Positions 1 to 7,780 are shown, numbered from the stretch's first letter. The stretch: DNA of 13,370 nt from an uncultured Clostridia bacterium (GCA_947630315.1 CANRHA010000023.1:1-13370); one strand, 5' to 3'. The notes: a model not told the origin generated them from the sequence alone. A program made the numbers and translations.

Positions 1-3000
1 ACAACTATCGCAACATTTAATATCACCGTAGAGGAGCGCGCCCCGTACACCGGCGTTTACAGCCTGTACGAGAAGCAAAACAGCGCGGATTACATGACGG
101 GCAGATACACCGACAGAGATCATTACGGCGACGCCGCCTACGAGATGAGCGACGCCGGCGACGGAACGTTGAAGAATCAGTACGGAATAATGCTCGAGCG
201 CTCGACGATAAAGCCGCACTCCCTCGATGAGCTTACCGTTCACTACGAGCACGACGGCAAGGACTATACTATCAACCAAGCAGATCTTCACTTTGCCGGC
301 GCTAACAAGTATAGATCCGCCGATTATAAGGAAGCTACCGCCTACGGCAAGAAATTTGAGTTTTACAACATCGACGGCAGCGTATTTGACAAGCTGCCCG
401 AGAACGAAGACGTAACTATAAAGGTCTTAAGCAAGAAGAATGTTCTGCTCGCTCAGCAGACCTTCAAAACCGAGATAAAGATACCCTATCTCGGCCTGTA
501 CGGGATCGCTCACAAGAAGTATACCAACCCGTACGGCGTTACCGAAAATGACTTTATTCAGTACGTTATTACTCATGATAATTCCGAAGTCAAAAAGGCC
601 GACAACATTAAGTTCAAAGATTTCATAAGTGAGGAAGAAACCTCCAACGTCGGCATGGGTATAATTCTTGAGGAGGGCTACGACCTCAGCAAGGTTACGG
701 TAGAACTCAGCGGAGGAAAGTCTGCGACAATTAAGGGCACGCAGCTTGAAGCCGCGACTACCGGCGCCCTTGACGCCGGATCGGAATCCTACCAGGCGTT
801 CCAGACGACCGTAAACGGAAAGACTCTTAAGCTTTATCAGATACCTGACGACCTCATTCCCGAGGGCACTACAAGCGTAAAGGTGACCTACGAGGGCTAC
901 AAGGATTACACCGCCGAGGCCAAGGTATCGGACGATCTCGGCTGTTCTGTCAAGGGCCATGAGCACAAGTACGGCAGCTGGCAGAAGGTCGACGAAAAGA
1001 CCCACTCCCGCAAGTGCGAAGACCCGGAATGCCCGATAGAAGAAGGCAGGGAACAGACGGAGGCTCACAACTTCAAGGGCTGGACCGAGACGGGCGAAAA
1101 CAAGTTCATGAACCTCTGCCCCGACTGCGGATATAACGAGACGGTCGAAAACCACGATCACGAGCTTGTGCAAAAGAGTGATGAAAATTACCATTGGAAG
1201 ACTTGCACTGTCGACGGCTGCCCGCTCAAAGGTTTGGAGATATCCAAGACCGCGCACACCTATAGGTATGAGCAGATAGAGAACAACGAAGCTCAGCATA
1301 AGCGCGTGTGCAGCGTGTGCGATCGTGACGGCGGATATGAGAATCATGATTTAGTGAAGCATGATGAGGACGATATGTACTATTACCTCGAATGCTCCAA
1401 GTGCGGATATGAAACCAAAGAAGTCAAGCCTACAGACGACAAGGTCGTTTGCTGCGGTATCTATGTAGTAGGTAAGACCGGCTGGAATGGTGACACCATT
1501 TACGCCTACTTTGCAGCCGGCGACGACTATAATAATCATTTTGAATATCCCACAGGCAAGGCAGGTATACTTATAGCCGAGTCGCTGGCCGACAATGTAA
1601 AAGTTGAGGTCGATGGCGAGCCCGTTGAAAGCCTCGGCCAAAAGGAGAGCAGAGACCTTATCGGTAATGCCGCAAACCATTATTACTGGATGGGCAACGG
1701 AAACCCGATTATAGACGGCTTCAGGATACCCGACGAATACCTGAACGGCAAGGAAAAAGTCACCGTGACAATCAAGCGGCTGAACGGCGCCGAAATCTTC
1801 TCGAAAGAAATCTTCCTCGCCGAGGAGGTAAAGGTAAATTCCGTCGGCGCGTTCTCCGAATTCACCGACGGCACGGAAAATGCCGTAAACGCATACTTCT
1901 ATAAGGATAACGCGTTTGAAGATGTTATCAGCAAAAAGTACAACGCCGAAACCAGCCGCTACACTCAGAAGCTCGGCATACTTCTCCCGGCGGGTTATGT
2001 AAACAGAAGCGGCATAACGATCACCGTAAACGGCAAGCATGTCGAATGGCAGTACATCACGCCGTACGGCAGCGTTCCCGATAATCTCAAAAACTACTAC
2101 GAGGGCGGCAAAGCGCTTGTGCCGTATGAGATCGATAATGGCTACTACTCCGATTCGACCACCGCACGCCTTAATATCACCTATGGCGAACTTACCCTCT
2201 TTGACGGCGATATCCAGGTGTTCGATGAGCTGAAGAATTATGTTGGGGTTTATTCGGTTTACGGTACCGAGTATAACGGCGATCATGCGTATGCATGGTA
2301 TAGCGATAACGAAACATTTGACAATTCTTCCGAGTATACGGCTCCCAAGCTCAAGGGCGAGGTCGGCGTACTGCTCCCGGCCGGATATGCCGATATGGTA
2401 GACGTATACGTCAACGGTGAGAAGGTAGTTATCAGCAGAGACACTTCCGCAGATTACGTTGTCGGCAACGCTTCCACACACTTTGACGGCTACCCGCTTC
2501 TGGCCTATAACGTACCGCTCAACGGTATTCCCGAGGGCACGGAAAAGGTCACTATAACCATTAAACGTCACAGTGACGGCTCCGAGCTTATGGCCGAGGA
2601 AGTGCCGATCAAGGAAGGCGTTAAAGACATTGTGGGTGTCTACTCGATATACAAATCAAATAATTCCACATTAGTCTCTGCATGGTATGCTGACAACAAA
2701 GTTGAAGACGTGTTTGATACATTACCCGGCGCCCTTCATACGGGCGAGGTCGGCGTACTTCTCCCCGAGGGCTACTACGATTTGGTTGATATTTATGTAA
2801 ACGACAAGCTCGTAGTCGCTTCAAAGGAAACAGAAGATGTCGGTACAACTATTTCGTATCATTATACAGGCTACCTGCTTACTGCTTACCGTGTTCCTAC
2901 CGATAACATTGAGCCGAACGCAACCACCGTAAAGATAACCATTAAGCACAATAATGAAACGCTTTACGAGCATGATGTGCCGGTAAGAGACGTATTAGAG

Positions 3001-3810
3001 CCGTATGTCGGAGTTTACTCAATATATAAAGATCAAGGTATTCAAATGATCTATGTATATATGGAGAACGGCAAAAAATTTGACGTTTACTCATACATTA
3101 ACGATGATAGCTTCGGAGTTCTTATTCCTGAGTCGTATAAAGCTCAAGTAGATGTCTATATCAACCACGGTGAAAAACCTGTAGATCTGACAAAATATGA
3201 TGATGTCACAAATAATGTCGGTTATGAAGTTACGGGTTACTATCCGAATTATACTTTGAGCGCTTACAGCGTGCCTAAGGACAGTATCCCCGACGGTGCG
3301 GATAAGGTTACTATAACCATCAAGAACGGCAACGATGTTCTCATGGAGAAGGAAATTTCCATCAGAGAAGAAGCTCTCCCGTATGTTGGCGTATACCAGG
3401 CATTCAAGCGCCAAGAGGGCGGTTGGCAATCCAATCAAGTGCGCCTAATAGCCAGAAAGGGCGTGGAAGGCGCCGAGAAAGAATTTTCTAAGTATACTTC
3501 TAATGGACTTGAAATATCCGATGTTACTTACGGCGTTGCAATTGATGAAAGATTTGTAATAGGTACAAACATCATTATTAAGGACGGCAACGGCAACAAG
3601 CTTACATATAAAGAAGATACAGCCAGTCGCCAGCTCACAGAACACGATTATAAAGACGTCTCAAATTGGTTCGGGGGGGGGTACACTATGAAGAAGTACC
3701 TGATTTCCGACCTCGGCGATGCTGACACCATAATTATCTACTACGTTGTCGATGGCGAGGAGATACCGTGGCTCACCGTTAAGCTCTCCGAATTTGATTC
3801 AACTAACTAA
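1..3810 (+). CDS. Large repeat-containing surface protein, possible pilus-associated adhesin (5' partial)
   Basis: The frame is open from base 1, and the residues before the first ATG (94) already contain the repeat signature PYTGVYSLY, so the true start lies upstream and at least 1,269 residues belong to this protein. It consists of eight degenerate units of roughly 125-150 residues. Each opens with a (P)YVGVYSIY-like strand, continues through GVLLPxGY and VDVYVNGEKV-like segments, and ends with a VP..IPEGTEKVTITIK-like segment. A Cys/His-rich insert sits at 955-1437. The composition is Tyr-, Asp- and Gly-rich and beta-strand-like, typical of secreted proteins. There is no LPxTG motif or C-terminal membrane segment, so sortase anchoring is not supported. 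It lies 17 bp upstream of three prepilin-like genes, probably in one operon, which suggests a pilus-linked or exported role. The N-terminus that would show a signal or prepilin peptide is missing. I do not recognise a named family. Repeats 7-8 are visibly more AT-rich than the rest. Confidence 0.85.
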   Translation, partial: TTIATFNITVEERAPYTGVYSLYEKQNSADYMTGRYTDRDHYGDAAYEMSDAGDGTLKNQYGIMLERSTIKPHSLDELTVHYEHDGKDYTINQADLHFAGANKYRSADYKEATAYGKKFEFYNIDGSVFDKLPENEDVTIKVLSKKNVLLAQQTFKTEIKIPYLGLYGIAHKKYTNPYGVTENDFIQYVITHDNSEVKKADNIKFKDFISEEETSNVGMGIILEEGYDLSKVTVELSGGKSATIKGTQLEAATTGALDAGSESYQAFQTTVNGKTLKLYQIPDDLIPEGTTSVKVTYEGYKDYTAEAKVSDDLGCSVKGHEHKYGSWQKVDEKTHSRKCEDPECPIEEGREQTEAHNFKGWTETGENKFMNLCPDCGYNETVENHDHELVQKSDENYHWKTCTVDGCPLKGLEISKTAHTYRYEQIENNEAQHKRVCSVCDRDGGYENHDLVKHDEDDMYYYLECSKCGYETKEVKPTDDKVVCCGIYVVGKTGWNGDTIYAYFAAGDDYNNHFEYPTGKAGILIAESLADNVKVEVDGEPVESLGQKESRDLIGNAANHYYWMGNGNPIIDGFRIPDEYLNGKEKVTVTIKRLNGAEIFSKEIFLAEEVKVNSVGAFSEFTDGTENAVNAYFYKDNAFEDVISKKYNAETSRYTQKLGILLPAGYVNRSGITITVNGKHVEWQYITPYGSVPDNLKNYYEGGKALVPYEIDNGYYSDSTTARLNITYGELTLFDGDIQVFDELKNYVGVYSVYGTEYNGDHAYAWYSDNETFDNSSEYTAPKLKGEVGVLLPAGYADMVDVYVNGEKVVISRDTSADYVVGNASTHFDGYPLLAYNVPLNGIPEGTEKVTITIKRHSDGSELMAEEVPIKEGVKDIVGVYSIYKSNNSTLVSAWYADNKVEDVFDTLPGALHTGEVGVLLPEGYYDLVDIYVNDKLVVASKETEDVGTTISYHYTGYLLTAYRVPTDNIEPNATTVKITIKHNNETLYEHDVPVRDVLEPYVGVYSIYKDQGIQMIYVYMENGKKFDVYSYINDDSFGVLIPESYKAQVDVYINHGEKPVDLTKYDDVTNNVGYEVTGYYPNYTLSAYSVPKDSIPDGADKVTITIKNGNDVLMEKEISIREEALPYVGVYQAFKRQEGGWQSNQVRLIARKGVEGAEKEFSKYTSNGLEISDVTYGVAIDERFVIGTNIIIKDGNGNKLTYKEDTASRQLTEHDYKDVSNWFGGGYTMKKYLISDLGDADTIIIYYVVDGEEIPWLTVKLSEFDSTN
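955..1437 (+). other. Cys/His-rich segment of five putative metal-binding modules
   Basis: This coding segment of the large protein holds five successive modules. Each starts with His plus an aromatic or hydrophobic residue (HKYGSW, HNFKGW, HELVQK, HTYRYE, HDLVKH) and ends with paired cysteines (CEDPEC, CPDCG, CTVDGC, CSVC, CSKCG). Similar H...W...CxxC modules are common in secreted proteins of gut Clostridia. Zinc binding or disulfide formation is an inference from the residue pattern. Almost all cysteines of the protein are here, apart from a CC pair at the start of repeat 3. Confidence 0.6.
3673..3681 (+). repeat. Nine-G homopolymer inside the coding sequence (possible contingency tract)
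   Basis: Nine consecutive G encode exactly three glycines (F-G-G-G-Y) in the last repeat of the large surface protein. Loss of one G gives ...GGGTL followed by a stop within a few codons. Gain of one G gives about 15 altered residues and then a stop. Either change removes about the last 40 residues. No other mononucleotide run of this length occurs in this gene. A miscalled base in assembly is the alternative, but the frame as given is intact. Confidence 0.55.
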
Positions 3811-3827
3811 CGAAAGGAGCGTCAACA

Positions 3828-4583
3828 ATGCTTTGCAAACTTAATAAAAAGCTGCGCTCAAAGCGCGGCGTATCGGTTGTGTTGGCGCTCTTTTTGCTGC
3901 TTGTATGCGCCTTTGCCGGTACCGCGGCCCTTACCGCCGCCCAGGCTAATGCCGGCCGCCACGCCGTTACAAAATCTCAGCAGCAGCAATATCTTTCGGT
4001 CTCCTCGGCCGCTAAGCTTATAATATCCGAGCTTGAATGTTGCGAGAACACCGACCCTAAAGTTACCATCACAGGCACATTTACTCCGACAGATACCGGC
4101 GACGTCACTCATAGTGTAGAGTTCAGCGGAGGCAGCCGGACAGATTCGTTTTACAATCTGATTTGGACTGATGTCTGCACCATAATGCATAACGCTGTTG
4201 CCGCTGATTCTCAAATCAAAGATATTACAGAATGGAATGAATATGGAGAGCTTCCGCTGCCAGCCGGTGATGTGATTGACGGTGAATTGCCTGATGATAA
4301 GAAAGTTTTTCACACATTTACTGTCAATGTTTTTTATACCGATAGTACAGAAGATGAAGCATTTAGTAATGTTGATGGCGTGGTTACAGTATCTCCTCTT
4401 CCTAAAGACGATAGCAAGAGCGGAGAGATCAAAATAACGCTCAGTTGCGGCGAATACAACTATAATTTTAGCGTTGCTTACGAAACCAAGGTAGAAGATA
4501 TAACCGAAAGCAGCGCAAAATGCAGCTTCACCGTCAAGACCAGCTCGACAGAGATAGTTCCGGGGAGGGGCTCAGATGATTAA
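3828..4583 (+). CDS. Minor pilin-like protein, PilX/GspK-type N-terminus
   Basis: The 251-residue product starts at an ATG preceded by AAAGGAG (3813-3819), 17 bp after the large repeat gene. The N-terminus is a basic leader ending in KRG (residues 12-14), then a hydrophobic helix of about 25 residues (VSVVLALFLLLVCAFAG) that runs into a Gln/Ala-rich amphipathic stretch. This layout matches prepilins processed by a prepilin peptidase after Gly14. Position +5 of the mature protein is Leu, not the usual Glu. Loss of Glu+5 is known for the tip pseudopilin GspK and resembles PilX-type proteins, so an initiating or tip minor pilin is plausible. The remaining 200 or so residues are an unrecognised beta-rich domain encoded by visibly more AT-rich DNA than the N-terminus. 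A generic signal-anchored secreted protein is the alternative. Confidence 0.7.
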   Translation: MLCKLNKKLRSKRGVSVVLALFLLLVCAFAGTAALTAAQANAGRHAVTKSQQQQYLSVSSAAKLIISELECCENTDPKVTITGTFTPTDTGDVTHSVEFSGGSRTDSFYNLIWTDVCTIMHNAVAADSQIKDITEWNEYGELPLPAGDVIDGELPDDKKVFHTFTVNVFYTDSTEDEAFSNVDGVVTVSPLPKDDSKSGEIKITLSCGEYNYNFSVAYETKVEDITESSAKCSFTVKTSSTEIVPGRGSDD

Positions 4584-4878
4584 AAGGATAAAATCAAGGC
4601 GCGGCGAGACCCTTGTTGAAATGCTCGTGTCGATAACGATACTCGTGCTTGCTCTCTCGATACTTTCGGCTATGCTTGCCGCCGCGTATAATTCCGAGAA
4701 CGCCGCGCGCGAGGCTGACAAGGCTTTCTACAAAAAAGAACTAAGTCCTGCGGAAGCGCAAACTGGTACTCCTGAAAAAGAAATAGTAAAAATCGATGGT
4801 ACAACCGTTCATATAACAATGGATGTAGATATCTACAGCGGTGAAAAGGGCGAACTGAAGTCATATAAAAAGCCGTGA
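4576..4878 (+). CDS. Short type IV prepilin-like protein with N-methylation motif
   Basis: This 100-residue product overlaps the preceding gene by 8 bp (ATGATTAA), which implies translational coupling. A purine-rich GGGGAGGGG (4562-4570) serves as the ribosome binding site. The N-terminus MIKRIKSRRG is followed by ETLVEMLVSITILVLALSILSAML, the classic type III prepilin signal: cleavage after Gly10, Glu at +5, then a hydrophobic helix. Position +1 is Glu instead of the usual Phe or Met, but it is still recognisable. Only about 60 residues follow the helix, so the globular part is very small for a pilin. It ends with a beta-like segment (TTVHITMDVDIYSG), and the gene does not look broken. It is probably a minor pilin inserted in the membrane before assembly into the pilus. 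Confidence 0.8.
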   Translation: MIKRIKSRRGETLVEMLVSITILVLALSILSAMLAAAYNSENAAREADKAFYKKELSPAEAQTGTPEKEIVKIDGTTVHITMDVDIYSGEKGELKSYKKP

Positions 4879-4906
4879 AATTTTTAAGAAAGCTGAGGCG
4901 AGAGAT

Positions 4907-5626
4907 ATGCTTAAAAAGTTAAAGAGCCGCGCCGGTCTTACGCTTACCGAGCTTATGGTCACTATGCTTTTGCTGACCATGTTTTCTTCGGCGTGCCTTA
5001 TCGGGATAACCTCGGCGTTCGCCTCGCGCAGGGATCACATCAGGATAGCCGACGCGGACATATTAAAATCTACCGTGACCGAGGTGATAACTCAGGAGCT
5101 GAGGCTTGGTACCAGGCCGAAAGCTCATGGTGAAGACGACGGAGCAGGTACGACAACAGGCAAGATAATTGAGTATGGCGGCGGGCTGTCCATCGATGGC
5201 AAGACGAATGATATAGTTTATTTGACGACGTACAACGGACGGCTTCAAAAAATATATCGGCTTACTACCAAGGATACAAAAGTTGAAGAAGGCGAGAAAA
5301 CGAGTGAAGAAAAAATCGACAAGCTAATGTCAGATATTGACAGCTTCTCGGGAGATACGCAAAGTTTAATAGATACAATATTCACCGACAACGACTATAA
5401 GGCTTATAAGAAATATCAGGTTTTAAACAACGCCGCATACGGCGACGACAGCTCCTTTGGCGACAAGGAATATGACGAGATGGGCTTTTTCAGGATAGAA
5501 GACCTCAGCTTTACGGTCGACGGCGACGTCATATCCGTTTCGTTCGATATAGTCGGCAAGGACGACCTTAAATACACCGAAGCCGATTTCGACGTCGTGC
5601 CCCTCAACACCATAACCACCGAATGA
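4907..5626 (+). CDS. Type IV minor prepilin, PilW/GspJ-like
   Basis: The 239-residue product starts at ATG 4907 behind a weak GAGGCGAGAG site, 28 bp after the short pilin. The leader MLKKLKSRAG is followed by LTLTELMVTMLLLTMFSSACLIG, a standard prepilin cleavage and methylation motif: Gly10, then Glu at +5 of the mature chain. An extended helix (SRRDHIRIADADILKSTVTEVITQELRLG) leads into a beta-rich domain with a Lys/Glu-rich insertion at about residues 120-170. The long N-terminal helix plus mixed domain is typical of PilW/GspJ-type minor pilins. It is the last gene before an intrinsic terminator, so it likely closes the pilin operon. No assembly ATPase, platform protein or prepilin peptidase is visible in the window, so these must be encoded elsewhere. 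Confidence 0.8.
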   Translation: MLKKLKSRAGLTLTELMVTMLLLTMFSSACLIGITSAFASRRDHIRIADADILKSTVTEVITQELRLGTRPKAHGEDDGAGTTTGKIIEYGGGLSIDGKTNDIVYLTTYNGRLQKIYRLTTKDTKVEEGEKTSEEKIDKLMSDIDSFSGDTQSLIDTIFTDNDYKAYKKYQVLNNAAYGDDSSFGDKEYDEMGFFRIEDLSFTVDGDVISVSFDIVGKDDLKYTEADFDVVPLNTITTE

Positions 5627-5632
5627 TATCCT

Positions 5633-5657
5633 GCCGGGCCGCAGACGCCCGGCTTTT
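5633..5657 (+). terminator. Intrinsic terminator of the pilin operon
   Basis: A perfect 7-bp GC stem GCCGGGC (5633-5639) / GCCCGGC (5647-5653) with a 7-nt loop is followed directly by TTTT, 7 bp after the stop codon of the last prepilin gene. Confidence 0.85.
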
Positions 5658-5707
5658 CTCTGCCCCTCGGGTGTGCAAATTCCGATATCTGACTCCTTAT
5701 ATAGGTA

Positions 5708-5736
5708 TTGACTTTTCGGATTTCCCCTGATATACT
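5708..5736 (+). promoter_or_regulatory. Sigma-A promoter with extended -10 for the BMP/phosphoesterase pair
   Basis: TTGACT (5708-5713) and TATACT (5731-5736) are separated by 17 bp, with a TG at 5728-5729 forming an extended -10. The predicted start of transcription is near 5743, giving a leader of about 85 nt before the ATG at 5828. It lies just after the terminator of the upstream operon. Confidence 0.8.
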
Positions 5737-5741
5737 ACCTT

Positions 5742-5754
5742 GTGCAATATGCAC
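5742..5754. promoter_or_regulatory. Palindrome at the predicted transcription start, candidate operator
   Basis: GTGCA-ATA-TGCAC is a perfect 5+5 inverted repeat with a 3-bp spacer placed at the predicted +1 of the promoter at 5708-5736. That position is typical of repressor operators. A second small palindrome, TACAA-A-TTGTA, lies at 5767-5777 in the leader. No regulator is known from the sequence; autoregulation by the downstream ParB-like/BMP protein is speculation. Confidence 0.4.
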
Positions 5755-5812
5755 TGAAAAGCTACATACAAATTGTAATATAAGTCAAATAATCGGTACA
5801 AGGGAATTACCC

Positions 5813-5820
5813 GGAAAGGA
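5813..5820 (+). promoter_or_regulatory. Ribosome binding site that sets the BMP-protein start
   Basis: GGAAAGGA lies 7 nt before ATG 5828. The frame is open upstream to a TTG at 5708, but that codon is part of the -35 box of the promoter and cannot be in the transcript, so ATG 5828 is the supported start. Confidence 0.8.
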
Positions 5821-5827
5821 CATTTAT

Positions 5828-7765
5828 ATGCCTGAACTTTACTATAAAGAAGCTTTAAAGCTCGGTCAGCGCGAGGTAAGGGCCTGCGCGTCGCGGGGCG
5901 AACACCCGTATCTGCCGCAGCTTGACGATTTTCTTCCCGCAGAGCGAATCAACAAGGGCGTGAGCGTTGGAACTCAGTGGATACCCTCGGAGCTTATAGT
6001 CGGAACAAAAAACGCGGGGCGTGCAAACGCCTTTGCGCGAAACTTCATGCCGCTTTTGGGCGAAAGTTCGGAGTTTGCCGGAAAGTGGACGGCCCTCTGC
6101 GAAGCGCATGTCGAGGAGGGCATACGCGACCCGATACTCTGCTACGAGTACATGAACAGGTTCTACGTTGAAGAGGGCAACAAGCGTGTCAGCGTTTTGA
6201 AGTATTTCGGCGCGCCGACTATATATTCAAAGGTCATAAGGATAATGCCCGAGCAGAACGGTTCGCGCGAGGTCGAGCTTTATAACGCATATCTTGAATT
6301 TAACCGGTGCAGCAGAATGCATCTGCCCGAATTTTCAAAGCCGGGCAGCTACGCGAAGCTCCAGCGGCTTTTGGGCAAGGAGCCGGACGAGGTATGGACC
6401 GACGACGAGCGCAAGGATTTTATGGCGGCGTATCATTATTTCCGCGAGGCCTACGCCCCCAACGGCAACAAGGCCGACAGTTCGGTGGGCGACGCTATGC
6501 TCGTGTTTATCGACGTATACGGCTATCAGGATCTGAGGGGAAAGAGCGCTGCCGAGATAAAAAAGGCGGTGGCGAAGGTCCGTGAGGAGATAAGCCTTCA
6601 CCGCGAGGAGACGCCTATTGAGATCAAGCTCGACCCGGCTGATGAAAAACAGCAGCCCGCGGGGATATTCTCAATACTCAAACCCGAGCCGAAGCCTATA
6701 AAGGTCGCGTTTATCCATGACAAGACCCCGGTGACATCGGGTTGGACATACGGCCACGAGCGGGGCAGAGCGCATATCGAGAGGGTTTTCGGAAACGAGA
6801 TAGAGACCTCGGCCTACTACAACGCCCTTGACGACAACGACGCCTCGGCAGAGATAGAGACCGCGATAGCCGACGGCAACAGCGTTATTTTCACAACATC
6901 TCCGCGCCTTTTGCAGCCGAGCCTGCGCGCGGCGGTAGAGCACCCGAAGGTGACGGTTTTAAACTGTTCGCTTAATACATCTCACCGCTATATACGGACC
7001 TACTACGCCAGAATGTACGAGGCAAAGTTCATTATAGGCGCAATAGCCGGCGCCATGGCGCAGTCGAACGACGTAGGATATATCTGCGACTACCCGATAT
7101 TCGGTCAGGTCGCGGGGATAAACGCCTTTGCCCTGGGGGTTCAGATGGTCAACCCGCTTGTAAAGGTAAGGCTCGAATGGTCGTCGGTCGGCGGGGGGAT
7201 CGAAGACGCGACAAAGCGCCTGCGCGACAGGGGGATAAAGCTAATATCCACCCAGGACACCAAGAGCTTAAGAGAAAAGAACCACTACGGCTTCGGGCTT
7301 GCAATAATCAATGAAAACGGTGAGACCCCTCTTGCAAGGCCGGTTTGGATGTGGGGCCGCTACTACGAGGCGATGATACGCTCGATACGCGACGGCAGCT
7401 TTAAAACCGAATATGAGGGCAGCAACCGCGCGATCAATTACTATTGGGGGCTTTCCTCGGGGGTTATCGACGTCGAATGTTTCGACGTTCTGCCCGAGAG
7501 CGTAAGGCGGCTTGCGGCCGTATTAAAAGACAGCATCTGCCGAGGTGTGGAGCCGTTCTGCGGGCCGCTGTTCAATCAGGAGGGCGAGAGCATTATAGGC
7601 GAGGAACAGACCCTCACTCTCGATCAGATAATAAACATGGACTGGCTTGTCGAAAACGTTATAGGGGCTATCCCGAAATACGATGAGCTTGACGCCACAG
7701 GCAAGGCTACGGCCGATGTGGTCGGGGTGTTGCCGTCAACAAAGGAAAACCAAAATCAGGGATGA
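5828..7765 (+). CDS. Cytoplasmic BMP-family ligand-binding protein with ParB-like N-terminal domain
   Basis: From ATG 5828 the product is 645 residues. Residues about 290-610 match the BMP/PnrA basic membrane lipoprotein family, periplasmic-binding-fold proteins that bind nucleosides. Landmarks are KVAFIHDKTPVTSGWTYGHERG (291-312), VIFTTSPRLL (353-362), FIIGAIAGAM (401-410) and a GYICDYPIFGQVAGINAFALG-like core (417-437). Unlike true transporter lipoproteins it has no signal peptide and no lipobox, so it should be cytoplasmic. The first 270 or so residues are an added domain. It includes DPILCYEYMNRFYVEEGNKR (101-120), then VSVLKYFG (121-128), resembling the ParB/Srx-type core in which a G-N-R/K-R box binds nucleotide or phosphate. 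The charged residues 236-290 look like a linker. A sensor or regulator responding to a nucleoside-like ligand is more likely than a transport role, but the function is unproven. The metallophosphoesterase gene begins 15 bp downstream, suggesting co-transcription. Confidence 0.8.
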   Translation: MPELYYKEALKLGQREVRACASRGEHPYLPQLDDFLPAERINKGVSVGTQWIPSELIVGTKNAGRANAFARNFMPLLGESSEFAGKWTALCEAHVEEGIRDPILCYEYMNRFYVEEGNKRVSVLKYFGAPTIYSKVIRIMPEQNGSREVELYNAYLEFNRCSRMHLPEFSKPGSYAKLQRLLGKEPDEVWTDDERKDFMAAYHYFREAYAPNGNKADSSVGDAMLVFIDVYGYQDLRGKSAAEIKKAVAKVREEISLHREETPIEIKLDPADEKQQPAGIFSILKPEPKPIKVAFIHDKTPVTSGWTYGHERGRAHIERVFGNEIETSAYYNALDDNDASAEIETAIADGNSVIFTTSPRLLQPSLRAAVEHPKVTVLNCSLNTSHRYIRTYYARMYEAKFIIGAIAGAMAQSNDVGYICDYPIFGQVAGINAFALGVQMVNPLVKVRLEWSSVGGGIEDATKRLRDRGIKLISTQDTKSLREKNHYGFGLAIINENGETPLARPVWMWGRYYEAMIRSIRDGSFKTEYEGSNRAINYYWGLSSGVIDVECFDVLPESVRRLAAVLKDSICRGVEPFCGPLFNQEGESIIGEEQTLTLDQIINMDWLVENVIGAIPKYDELDATGKATADVVGVLPSTKENQNQG

Positions 7766-7780
7766 AACGAGGCGCTGGCG

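Larger units (their letters stand above)
43..3810 (+). repeat. Eight degenerate tandem protein repeats
   Basis: Units begin near 43, 481, 1444, 1831, 2236, 2626, 3001 and 3376, each at a segment resembling PYVGVYSIY (for example IPYLGLYG at 481, NYVGVYSVY at 2236, DIVGVYSIY at 2626, PYVGVYQAF at 3379). Units 5-7 are the most alike. Units 1, 2 and 4 are the most diverged but keep the G(I/V)LLP-like and VTITIK-like landmarks. The repeats are conserved in protein, not in DNA, which fits old duplications. Unit 2 is separated from unit 3 by the Cys/His-rich insert. Confidence 0.8.

Noticed and set aside
427..2571. Long minus-strand reading frames opposite the giant repeat gene
   Set aside because: They are antisense shadows of a frame with clear tandem protein repeats. 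They have no ribosome binding sites and show no recognisable domain; their hydrophobic composition results from complementing Asp/Tyr/Lys-rich codons.
5708..5827. TTG start of the BMP-family gene at 5708
   Set aside because: The TTG is part of the -35 box and lies upstream of the transcription start. ATG 5828 has a good ribosome binding site, and the 40 intervening residues look non-coding.
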